DNA from: Gnetum montanum
Lineage: Eukaryota > Streptophyta > Gnetopsida > Gnetales > Gnetaceae
Direction: 5' to 3'
Length of the DNA: 37,781 bases
NCBI GenBank assembly: GCA_015680685.1
Contig: MNCI01035832.1
Span: forward strand, 921,051 to 958,831
Part shown: positions 29,751 through 37,781 of the stretch, in pieces
Layout: each line of letters begins with the position of its first letter
Position numbering within the stretch: position 1 is the first letter of the stretch
Notes under the pieces: generated by a model
What the model was told of the DNA's origin: nothing
Database searches by the model: none
Seen by the model: only the letters and a program-made list of their open reading frames with translations
Position numbers and translations under genes: made by a program

Positions 29751-31440
29751 TTTAATTATAGATAATGTTGCAACTGAAAATCTCGGTTGCTAGATGAATT
29801 AAAGAATTCACAGTGCACACCTTTTGACCTTGGATCTCTAGGGCCTCCATGAGAAAAATAAAATCTATGGTGCCTTGGATGGTTAGGCAGATCACCTAGG
29901 GACTTATGAGATGCAAAATGGGGCAACAAAAATGAAAACATTATATACAAATTTGAATATAAATTACACCAAAATAAAGCTGATGAATGAAACTTGTACA
30001 CAAATGGAACTACAAACTTTATTTCAAAAAAATAAAAGAACTACAAAAAATGTGTACAAGATGGCTTGTTGCAGCAAGGGGGAGGTTCACTTTCATAGGG
30101 GTTTAGGGTTCATTGAAGTCGCTGCAATCAACTCCATGATTTCGAGGTCCTACCACTCTCAATGCTTTTGAACCTTTGCAACTACCACATCATATTTGTT
30201 GCATTTTTTATGCAAGGGGGATGAGAGGTGTTAGGGACTTGGGCTACTGGAGTGAGTAACACTAGGAGTTGTAGTTCCTAGGAGCTTAGCATGGATACCA
30301 TGCTATGGGGATTCCATGCTAAAAGGTTTAAGAAGCTACATTTTTGCAAGGTTGCAAGAGCCCTCAAATGCCAAAAATTCCAAAGTATGTAAATTCAAAA
30401 AGAGTAGAACCATTTCATGGTGTACGAACTTATGTTTGATAGGATTTGGGCCATAAATATTACTACAAATTATGCTGAATTGATGCTACAAATTTTGATT
30501 TAATTAGTGCAAATTCTAGCTATGTGCAGTTGTGGCTGGTGTGCAAATCAACAGGGATTACTATATGGGGTAAGTGTTATATCCCCATGGCATCAAAGCC
30601 ATTCTTTTTACTAAACATATTAAATGGTAATTTCAATCATGTTGAATCTTTCCACCCACACTAGGCCTTCCAATAACAACTATGATGTGTAGAATCCTTG
30701 TTAGAGTTGGTGCTATGTTGAGATCTTGGTCATGTTGAATCAATGTTAGGGGTTGATGTGTCAATGAAGGGGGTAAGGGCAATACCCCTCATGCTAGGCA
30801 TGGGTGATGCTAGAGCCCCTTATGCTAATCNCCCAAAATTATAAAGTGTGTGAGATTGCATTTCATGGATTACAATCTTCACATTTACAATGAAGTTTAT
30901 TATTAGGTTTCATGCAATAGGATTACAAAAATTATAATTTGCAATTTTGGTGGTGTTTCATTGACTCCACTTTGTTGGTTTCTAGAGGATTAATCTAAGA
31001 GGCATTGACAAAAAATACCAAACACCAGTATAGATCCATCACTCATGTTTCCTCTCTAGGCTTGATTTAGTTGTGTTGAACCATACCAAAAGTGCTTGTG
31101 ATGATGGATAAGGCTATGACAAGATGATGGTAATGAGGTAATAGGGAAATGGTTGTGAGTGATGACAATGCATTCTATAGTTGATATCATGGCTATGGAA
31201 CTAACATGTTGGTTAGTCAATGATTTGAGATGTTAGTCACTCAGCAAATGCATTTGATGATGCAACATCTTGCTCTAAGGCTTCTTTGACCACTAGGCTC
31301 CTCTCTTTACATGTTTGAAGACATAGATTCATTCTTTGATTTTCTTTGGCCATCCAACTTCTTGGCAGTTTACTCCTCCATTTTTTATGGGCTGAAATAT
31401 TCATTGGGTTTCTTTGCCAAGGTAAGTTCTAACATGGTTT
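29750..31440. other. Stretch with no recognised gene, probable element flank
   Basis: Frames of 81 and 86 codons at 29756-30001 (minus) and 29911-30171 (plus) overlap each other and resemble nothing I know. At 30287-30305 there is a perfect 8-bp hairpin, TAGCATGG-ATA-CCATGCTA, with related ATGCTA strings at about 30330 and 30790. An ambiguous base is at 30831. The likely interpretation is LTR or untranslated sequence of the Tat-type element. Confidence 0.4.
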
Positions 31441-31446
31441 TTTTGT

Positions 31447-31592
31447 TGGATGAGGTGTGTTACTTCGAATGATATGTGTTACACTCAATGGACATAATGG
31501 ATTTTCCATCAAATGAGATGTGTTACACTTGCTAGACTTAATGGTTTTTCTATTGAATGAGATGTGCTATATTCAATAAACTTGATTGTGGA
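31447..31592. repeat. Tandem repeat, 44-bp unit, about three copies
   Basis: Units start at 31468, 31512 and 31556, each with AATGA(G/T)ATGTG(T/C)TA followed by an A/T-rich middle and TTTTTCTATTG-like end. A partial copy precedes the first, from about 31447. Copies differ by scattered substitutions. Confidence 0.75.
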
Positions 31593-31960
31593 GCATGAAA
31601 AAGGGATTTCATAAGATCATAGTGCATGAATGTCAAAAATAGGTCAACATTGCTATTTAGGGTAAAGAATGCTATGACAAGGTTATGGGGTTGGGCTCAA
31701 GGAGATGATAGAAGGGATGGGAATGAGACAAGAACTCTTGACACAATAAGACAAACTCACCAGATCTTGCACTTTGAGGTTATGCAGTGACTTGCTACCA
31801 TGATGAGTTGCACCTTCACAATGACTCTAGGTGTCATCCTACAAGGAAAACTTCAAAAGGACAAGAAAACTAAGCAAATAAAGCATGTTGTCATGTTATA
31901 ATTCATAAGGCCACATAGAATGATGAATGAAACCAAGCTACCCAAGTGGTAAATTTTTCT

Positions 31961-32110
31961 AGTTTAAGGCTATGGCAAGTCATGGTACCAATTTAAGGCC
32001 TTGGTAGGTCATGATGTCAGGTTAAGATCTTAGCAAACTATGGTCCTATCATTTTAGGCCTTGGCAAGCCATCTTATTGATTTAAGGCCTTAGCAGGCCA
32101 TCGATGTTGG
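31961..32110. repeat. Tandem repeat, about 30-bp unit, five diverged copies
   Basis: The unit is TTTAAGGCCTTGGCAAGCCAT plus a variable tail of 5-10 bases, here written with its conserved parts: TTTAAGGC, TTGGCA and GCCAT. Copies begin near 31963, 31992, 32023, 32052 and 32079. Related copies appear at 35635-35695 and near 35965, on the other side of the Tat-type pol region. Confidence 0.7.
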
Positions 32111-32149
32111 ATATTGGCTATCAGTTCTTGCAAGCTACATGTAGTAAGG

Positions 32150-32430
32150 CTTTGGATAGGAGTGATTACTTAGATTAACCAACTCATTTCCATCAATGTC
32201 CACAATCCTTAATGCCTCATTGCCATAGGCTCTGGTAACCAGGAAGGGCCTTCCTAGTTGGTTGAGAATTTATTTGCATGTTTGCAAATGGTGTTGAGCA
32301 TAAGGTCACCTTCCTTGATCTTTCGCTTGGTCAATTTATGGTTGTGTTGTTATTTTTGCCTCTCTTGATATTGGTTGATGTGAGCAAGCATTTGCATTGG
32401 CTACTCCTCCACTAAGTCTAGGTCCATGGT
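32150..32430 (-). pseudogene. Tat-type integrase C-terminal domain remnant
   Basis: On the minus strand MLAHINQYQERQK, stop, then HKLTKRKIKEGDLML corresponds to L..L.E.R..A..R...Y......R.(V)K.R.F..GDLVL. After a frame slip, EGPFLVTRAYGNEALRIVDI (read near 32250-32190) matches W.GP(F/Y).V...Y..GAY.L.(D)..G. It follows the catalytic core at 32600-32990, so the order is right. Confidence 0.7.
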
Positions 32431-32599
32431 TCATAGCTCCTTTCATTGTTCATCATTGATGAAGTTAAGTAAGCCTACTCAGAGTAACAAAACCTACAAT
32501 TTAAGAGGTAAAAAAACTTTAGAACCATAGACTAAGTTGTAAGGGGTTACACTATTTGGCATATGATAGGTTGTTCTGTAGGCCCAAAGAACATGGACA

Positions 32600-33130
32600 A
32601 GCCACTCATGCCACTTGCATTTACTATTGTTCAACATCTTTTTGAGAAAGTTGATGATGGTCTTATTCCCTAATTTAGCTTGTCCATTGGCAAGTAATAT
32701 GGCAATGAGAAATAGTGCTTAATGCCTAGGTCATGATAGAAATTTGTTTTTTCTTGGCTACTAAACTATGATCCATTGTCTATTACTATGATCATGGGTA
32801 TGCAAAAATGGGCTACAATGTTGTCTAGTATGAATCTACAAACATTTTTAGATATTTTCCTTCTTAGGGGAATAGCTTCAACCCACTTTGTAAAGTATTC
32901 TGTTGCAGTGATGATGAAACAATGCCCTATGGAAGACTTAGGTATTATAGATCCAATGATATCCAACCCCCACCACTGAAACAATCATCATAGGACCATC
33001 AAGATTATGTGTTATTGCCTATTATGACATGTAGTTTTGATCATTTACATACATCATAATTTTCAGTAGTAGTCAAGCCTTGTGAAGGTTTACCATGCAT
33101 AAGGTAAAACCTGATATCATCATACCACTC
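32600..33130 (-). pseudogene. Tat-type integrase core and finger region remnant
   Basis: The open piece 32766-32984 gives FQWWGLDIIGSI, with catalytic Asp in GLD. It continues with GHCFIITATEYFTKWVEAIP and IPMIIVIDNGS, with the second Asp in IDNG. This matches PF..WGLD.IGPI...S..GH.FII.ATEYFTKWVEA.PL and P..II.DNG. Beyond it on the high side (33000-33130) only a weak trace of the HHCC finger remains (YDVCK, then HVIIGN). Downstream of DNGS, AKLGNKTIINFLKK-like sequence near 32660-32630 suggests the region around the third acidic residue. Broken and inactive. Confidence 0.82.
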
Positions 33131-33397
33131 CCTTGTAGGAGTAGTATGAACTATGACCACAAAGGTATCCTTAGTGCTCTATGTGATGGGGATAGTATAG
33201 TCCACAATCAAAGTGGACATGTCACTAAACACATCTAGCATCACACTAAGGGCTAGCATTGCAATTGCATCAACTATAGTGTTTTTATTTTGGGGTATGT
33301 GTTGGATGTCAACTTTTGTAAATTGTTGTAATAATTGCTTTCCTAAGTTACAATAACTTTGTAAATGTTTGGCCTTGCATGTATAAACCTTGGTTAC

Positions 33398-33700
33398 TTA
33401 GTTAACCATAAGTTGTGAATCACTCTTGATTGTCAAATGCTTGATTCCTAGGTTATGAGCTACCATCATCCCTTTGATCAATCCCTCATGACCTACTATA
33501 TTTTTGGTACATGAAAATTCAAAATGATAGGTGAAGGATCCAATTTCACTAGATGGAAATGTTACAATGGCAATGGCACTAGTCCCTTGGGTATTTGAAG
33601 CTCTATCAAAGTGCATGACCACCTCATAATCCTTGGGCATTTGGCTAATGGTGTTAACATGTTGATCTAGAAACTCATGATCTATGGTTGCATGGTCATT
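33398..33700 (-). pseudogene. Second (archaeal-type) RNase H of the Tat-type element
   Basis: Within the open piece 33398-33781, EVVMHFDRASNTQGTSAIAI is followed by FTYHFEFSCTKNIVGHEGLI, then KGMMVAHNLGIKHLTIKSDS and QLMVN. This matches the extra RNase H acquired by the Tat lineage: FDGAS...G.GAGIVL.SP.G......L.F..TNN.AEYEAL..GL..A..(L)GI..L.V.GDSQL(V)V. FD and SDS aspartates are kept, but the catalytic Glu of AEYEAL is replaced by Gly (VGHEGL). The frame is open through RNase H1's last 20 residues, so the domains are joined. Confidence 0.82.
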
Positions 33701-33719
33701 AACAAGTGAGACGATAAGT

Positions 33720-34090
33720 TGTATAGCTATAGCTTGACCTTTTATTAAGGACTGGGAAATGTAATGAAGATCAAACTCCACTATTATAACTTTCCATTAG
33801 GCTATACAACTACTCTCATAGATGTTGGTTGTTATGGATCTAAGAACATTATCTTTGCAAATGATGTTGACTTGTCTTCTAAAGAGGTAGTGTCTCCACT
33901 TCTTCAATGAGAAGAGGAGTTCCAAACAATACTTCTCCACTTCAATGTATCATGTTTCATGGGCGACTAATGCATGGCTAAGGTAGTATACTAGCATTTT
34001 TGGTCCATCTTCTAAATTTTGACAAAGTAGAGAGGCAATAGACACATCAAATATGGCAAGATAGATGTAAAAAATTTTACCCTATTGTGG
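33720..34090 (-). pseudogene. Tat-type RNase H1 remnant
   Basis: The minus-strand reading gives YLSHALVAHETRYIEVEKYC, then LELLFSLKKWRHYLFRRQVN, followed by IICKDNVLRSI and, after a stop, FDLHYISQSLIKGQAIA. This matches YLS.AL...ETRY...EK.CLALVFA..KLRHYL......LI.(K)(A)DPL and L.EFD(I).Y.P..AIKGQA(L)AD. No obvious catalytic residue remains in the first segment. Adjacent to the second RNase H. Confidence 0.75.
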
Positions 34091-35000
34091 AAGATAGACT
34101 ATCAGTAGTTGTGCCAACTCTTGCTTAAGGTTTTCGAAGGCCTCTTGGCATTAAACCATCCACTCATAATGAACTCCTTTCTTAAGCAAGTGTTACATGG
34201 GTTATAACTTATTTGTAAGCCTAGCAATGAACTTATAAATAAATTGAAATTTTTCTTAATATCCCTGAAGCTTCTTAAGATTAGTTGGTGGTACCAAGTT
34301 GGATATGCCCTTAACCTTAACAAGATTGGCATATATACCTACTTTAGACACTACAAAGCCAAGCATCTTATCAGTCTTAACATCAAAAATATACTTCTTT
34401 GGATTGAGCCTAAGCTCATATTTGAGGCATCATTTAAGCACAAGAGCTAGGTCACTAGCATGATTTTTGGCCACTTTGAACTTAACAGTTATATCATGTA
34501 TGTAATCATTGAGAAAACCTAGCATGTAATCATTAAAGATATACATCATGGCTCATTGGTAGGTTGATCCTGCATTCTTAAGATCAAAAGGAATCATGGT
34601 ATGGCAAAAGGTACCCCATGGGGTCATGAAGGTCATACTAAGTTGGTGCTCTAGGTTGATCTTAATCTGGATGTATCCCAAGAACCCATCCATAGAGGAA
34701 AATAAGGCATTTCCAGCCATAGTATCAATAAGTTGACTAATACTAGAAAAGGAAAGTCATCCTTGGTGGTTGCCTTATTGAGGTCTCAAAAATCTATTCA
34801 AATATGTATACTCCCATTTTTATTAGGGACTACCACTATATTAGACACTCATTCTATGTAATCAATAGCTCTAATGAAACTAGCCTTGTACAACTTTGTG
34901 ATTTCATCATGAACTGGTAGGGCCAAATCAAGTCTAATCTTATGAACCTTTTTCTTAATTGGTCTAATGCTAGGATCAAGTATGGTGTTGTGTTGTACTA
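34090..35000 (-). pseudogene. Tat-type reverse transcriptase, catalytic box altered
   Basis: Minus-strand blocks in order: VSNIVVVPNKNGSIHI, stop, IDF, stop, DLNKATTKDDFP, then, after a slip, SSMDGFLGYIQIKINLEH, MTFMTPWGTFCHTMIPFDLK, NAGSTYQ. These match WL.NIVPV.KKNG..R.C(V)DFRDLNKA(T)PKDDFPLP and FMDG(F/Y)SGYNQIKM, T.F.TPWGTFCY.VMPFGLKNAGATYQ. The catalytic box near 34500 is FLNDYIHDITVKF, where the family has (Y)VDD: the first Asp is His. LRLNPKKYIFDVKTDKMLGF at about 34400-34340 matches LRLNP.KC.FGV..GK.LGF. Confidence 0.85.
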
Positions 35001-35084
35001 AACATGGGTCTATACTTGGCATATCCTCATATGACTAGGCAAAGACCTTAATATTATCTTGTAAGACCTTAGTGATGTCTTGAG

Positions 35085-35324
35085 CTATTGAGGTTCTAGT
35101 GAAGAACTTAGTTTTAGGGTTTTCTCCTCACCATTGTGTGTTATGATAGGAACCTCAACTATAGATTCTTCAATAATGTTGCCAACCTCAAGGTCAAGGG
35201 TCTTAACTAGATTTTCAAAAAGCTCAAGAGGTTTCTCAATAGAGGCTATGTGGTTGACAAGACTCATAGGCTTAAGATCTAGGCAATCAAGGTCAACACT
35301 ACTCAACATCACCATGGGGGCCAT
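35085..35324 (-). pseudogene. Unassigned acidic segment upstream of the Tat-type RT
   Basis: The 79-codon open piece includes LDCLDLKPMSLVNHIASIEK and ELFENLVKTLDLEVGNIIEE. It is acidic and lacks known motifs. In Tat elements a variable spacer lies between protease and RT, and this may be that part. No protease active site is visible on its high-coordinate side up to 36.0 kb. Position is the main support. Confidence 0.35.
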
Positions 35325-35339
35325 ATAAGCACAAAGGCA

Positions 35340-36060
35340 AATTGATTTGCTTCTAGGTACTCATACTTTAATCCTAAATGTTAATAAAAAGCATGTTAAG
35401 TGGAACCTAGGTAAAAATAAATAAATAATATTAGAGTGCTACAAAATCATGCAAACACATGCTATTCTAATGTTAAATATAATGAAAACAAGGTCATCCA
35501 ATGCTATAAGGAGGTAGAAATAAACAAACACAATGAAACAAGGGAAAAAAAAGGCCAAATAAATGTCTAATAGAACATAACAAGGTGAAGAATGAGAAAT
35601 AAGGCCAAAAATGATTAACAAAGGTCATGATCTTTCTAGTTTTAGGCCTTTGCAGACCACAATGCCAATTTTAGACCCTAGTGGGCCATGGTTACATGGT
35701 ATTAAATGGTGGTAAGGGAGTGTCAAACCCCATCATTCAATACCAATTAAAGGTCATACAAGGTTTTACAAAGGTCATAATAAGGAAAATAAGATGAATC
35801 TAGGAAAATACAAAGCCATGTAGGTGCCATATGATGGCCCAAAGAGTCAACAATGCAAAATCAATTCAAAAACAAGTTGAAACATTATGAAACAAGATCA
35901 AATCAATGAAAATGGGATGCATGTGATAAAAATTGGCTAATACTAGTAAAAAGAATTAGATTTTACTAGTTTTTGGCCTTATTAGGTCATGGTTTAAGAC
36001 TACCAAGGTTCTAGATGAGTTTAAGCATCAATTATGACTATTTTAAGGCTATTTGAGTTA
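35340..36060. other. AT-rich stretch without recognised gene
   Basis: Expected place for gag and protease of the minus-strand Tat-type element, but no gag or protease motif is visible. It contains two diverged copies of the AGTTTTAGGCC/GGGCCATG unit (about 35635-35695), another near 35965, and many AGGTCAT strings. It may be untranslated sequence left after a deletion of gag. Confidence 0.4.
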
Positions 36061-37781
36061 AGAGAGCAAGGTTTTTGAGGCATCTACGCTAGATCCACAC
36101 TAGATCTATGCTAGCCAGCATGAATGGGATGATTCCCAATGTGGATGGAAAATCTAGATGGTTTCTTAGAATATTTTTTAGCAGCTTTTGACTCCTAGTG
36201 ACTTGCATGTTAGTGCAATGGATTGTAGATGAAAATAGGCTAGTTTTGGCATCAGTTTCAATCCTTGGGAATCCCCATTAAAGCTTGGATCTACCATCCA
36301 TGCTGGGAAGCATGGATCTAGTGTGGATACCAATGAAAATGGATTGCATGAAATGCAGAGAATCAAAATTGGGATTCTAGGGCCTTCCCAAGATAGTGTA
36401 GTGATAGATCTGCCAAAATTAATCATTTTGAAGGTTGAAAATGAACAAAAAGGAGGTTTTAAAGATATATCCCCTTGTATCCATGTTTCCTAGAATGGAT
36501 TGGAGGGGGATTAGAGTTGATGATCTAGATCTAGGCTATAATAGGACCAAAAAAGGTTAAATTTTTACCTAGAACCAAGTTTTTGTAGTTGTGCCCTCCC
36601 AAACTGAGTTTGATGCCACTTTGGAAGGATTTTAAGAATTAGATCAAGTTGGAGGTAGTATCCATGTTGGTTCATGCTCACCAACATGGATGACTAGGGA
36701 TGCTTTTACTTTTTTCTCCTAGGATGGTTTAAAGAGCAAATCAACCATGTTTTCAGCCTTCTAGCACTAGAAATAATGATTTCTAGAGTTTTTGGTCAAT
36801 TTTGGCTAGGTTTGAAGTCTACTTAGGATCATGTATGATTATTCCCCTCCTCATCCATGTTGGGTAGTATTGATCTAGCATGGACAAGGGGAGCGAGTAT
36901 GTTTCAAGGTTAAAAATGAGGTCAAATAATAGCAAGTTCATGGTTGTGAAGTTATAGGCTTTGCTAGTCTAGGTTTTTGGTCTCTAGGAATGTTGATTTA
37001 TTGCCAAAAGTGGAAAGGTAGCTCATCAATGCTAGATCCATGATTTCTAGCATGGATCAAGCCTCTGCCAATGTGGATAAATCAAAAATATCATATCTAA
37101 ACTAGTTTGTTGGCAAATAGACCATGTTGTTGGCTCCTAGGGTTTCCAATGTCAAGGGCTAGGGTTTGAGGTTAAAATTTAGTATTTTGAGGGCTTCTAA
37201 GTGGTTTTGGAGGTTACCCCTTAGATCCATGCTAGTTCCATGCTAGCCATCATGGAGGATCTAATGGAGTTAACGTTTTGCAATTTTTGGTCAATTTTAT
37301 AAAGTCTAAGGGCTTTGGGAGGTGCTAACAAGGTTCTAAGGTTTATGCAAGATCATCTTGTGCCATTTTTAGGTTTTTATGAGCTTTCCATGGGTTACCC
37401 CCTTAGTATCCATGCTAGCTAATGTGGATAATAGGGGTTACCAACATGCGAGCAAGAGTGATCATGAAATAAAGTTGGTTTTTATCATGTTTTGGATACT
37501 AGAGTCTCTGAGAGGGTAAGGAAGTTAACACATGTCAAATTTTATGCAAATATTTTGAGTTATTGGCTATAACTCTCTCATCCATGCTAGGCAGCATGGA
37601 TGAGGTCCCCCCCTAACATGGCACCACTTGGATTCACATTTTTGTCCACTTTTAGCAAGATTCGACAAGTTTTTGAAGTGGTCAAGGTTGCAGGGATTGA
37701 GGGTCAAGATTTAGTATTAAACTCCACCAATTTGAAGACTTATTGGTGTCTCATGTAGTCACCCCCCCCCCCCCCCCCCCC
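36050..37781. repeat. Tandem array of about 185-bp units, each with a hairpin
   Basis: Nine inverted repeats of the form ATCCATG...CATGGAT occur at 36104, 36296, 36479, 36660, 36853, 37025, 37225, 37408 and 37580. Spacings are 192, 183, 181, 193, 172, 200, 183 and 172 bp. The one at 36660-36691 has a perfect 12-bp stem (ATCCATGTTGGT) and an 8-base loop. At 37580-37601 the arms are ATCCATGCT and AGCATGGAT. Between hairpins, phrases recur loosely, such as TTACCCC(C)TTAG before the hairpins at 37225 and 37408, and GGTCAATTTT at 36793 and 37289. Units are strongly diverged. The array reaches the window end. Confidence 0.75.
37760..37781. other. Terminal poly-C run
   Basis: The last 22 or so bases are all C after CA at about 37758. 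A homopolymer at the exact end of the window is more likely a sequencing or assembly edge than a biological feature. Confidence 0.7.

Larger units (their letters stand above)
29750..37781 (-). mobile_element. Tat-type Ty3/gypsy element with two RNase H domains, decayed
   Basis: The minus-strand pol part (about 32150-35000) has RT, RNase H1, a second archaeal-type RNase H, and integrase, the layout known from the plant Tat lineage. I see no gag, protease or primer site. The flanks share related features: a short hairpin of the same TAGCATGG/CCATGCTA type at 30287-30305 and in the array at 36.1-37.6 kb, and AGTTT(A)AGGCC motifs at 31961-32110 and 35635-35695. These may be parts of its LTRs or untranslated regions. 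The outer boundaries are therefore uncertain. Confidence 0.65.

Noticed and set aside
29756-30171. Overlapping frames of 81 (minus) and 86 (plus) codons
   Set aside because: They are opposite each other, without recognisable domains or start context, in a stretch more likely to be LTR or untranslated sequence.
36178-36426. 82-codon minus-strand frame
   Set aside because: It lies wholly inside the tandem hairpin array and is not repeated as a frame in the other units.
36050-37781. CRISPR-like array
   Set aside because: The spacing is regular but the repeat units are about 185 bp, diverged, and the short conserved part is a hairpin in a eukaryotic repeat; there are no short identical repeats with unique spacers.

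Overview
This window looks like intergenic, heterochromatin-like DNA from a large, repeat-rich seed-plant genome. A conifer or another gymnosperm is my best guess, but nothing in the sequence proves the taxon. It is AT-rich, CG dinucleotides are scarce in most of it, and I find no intact protein-coding gene, tRNA, rRNA or CRISPR array. Nearly all recognisable coding matter is decayed reverse-transcribing elements, nested in one another.

Layout, left to right. (1) 1-5813, minus strand: an Athila/Tat-type Ty3/gypsy element, with integrase, RNase H, RT, protease, gag, a tRNA-Asp type primer binding site and a 5' LTR at 4992-5813. Its 3' end lies before the window. It sits against (2) 5819-7509, minus strand: a Ty1/copia fragment with integrase C-terminus, protease, zinc knuckle, gag and a probable initiator-Met primer site. 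(3) 7510-8170: non-coding DNA with repeated CATGGGTCATGGTCA-like motifs. (4) About 8.4-11.0 kb, minus strand: a non-LTR retrotransposon (LINE) with endonuclease, RT and thumb remnants. (5) 11.6-13.86 kb: a partial LTR homologous to the LTR at 25.4-28.0 kb. (6) About 13.9-20.4 kb, minus strand: an endogenous pararetrovirus (Caulimoviridae-like) in the order movement protein, coat protein with zinc knuckle, aspartic protease, RT, RNase H1. A further unrecognised 275-codon frame lies downstream of pol. (7) About 20.5-28.0 kb, plus strand: a Tekay/Del-like chromovirus with gag, protease, RT, RNase H, integrase, chromodomain, polypurine tract and 3' LTR. Its integrase zinc-finger region is split by a 631-bp solo LTR (23622-24252) of the same family as the LTR in (1), flanked by a perfect 5-bp target duplication. 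(8) 28.0-29.75 kb: no recognisable gene apart from a short frame and a direct repeat. (9) About 29.75-37.78 kb: a minus-strand Tat-type Ty3/gypsy element with two RNase H domains. It is flanked by AT-rich DNA carrying 44-bp and 30-bp tandem repeats on the left, and on the right nine hairpins spaced about 185 bp apart, running to the window end.

The elements do not form a pathway. Their relation is stratigraphic: older copies are broken by younger ones. The solo LTR keeps about two dozen CG dinucleotides, whereas its host has almost none. Host coding frames are broken mainly by TAG/TGA codons of the kind produced by C-to-T change at methylated CAG and CGA sites.

The most interesting objects are the unrecognised frame downstream of the pararetroviral pol gene, the periodic hairpin array at the right end, and the near-palindromic GATATC motifs just upstream of the TATA box in the solo LTR. 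All coordinates of decayed domains are approximate unless a precise motif is given.
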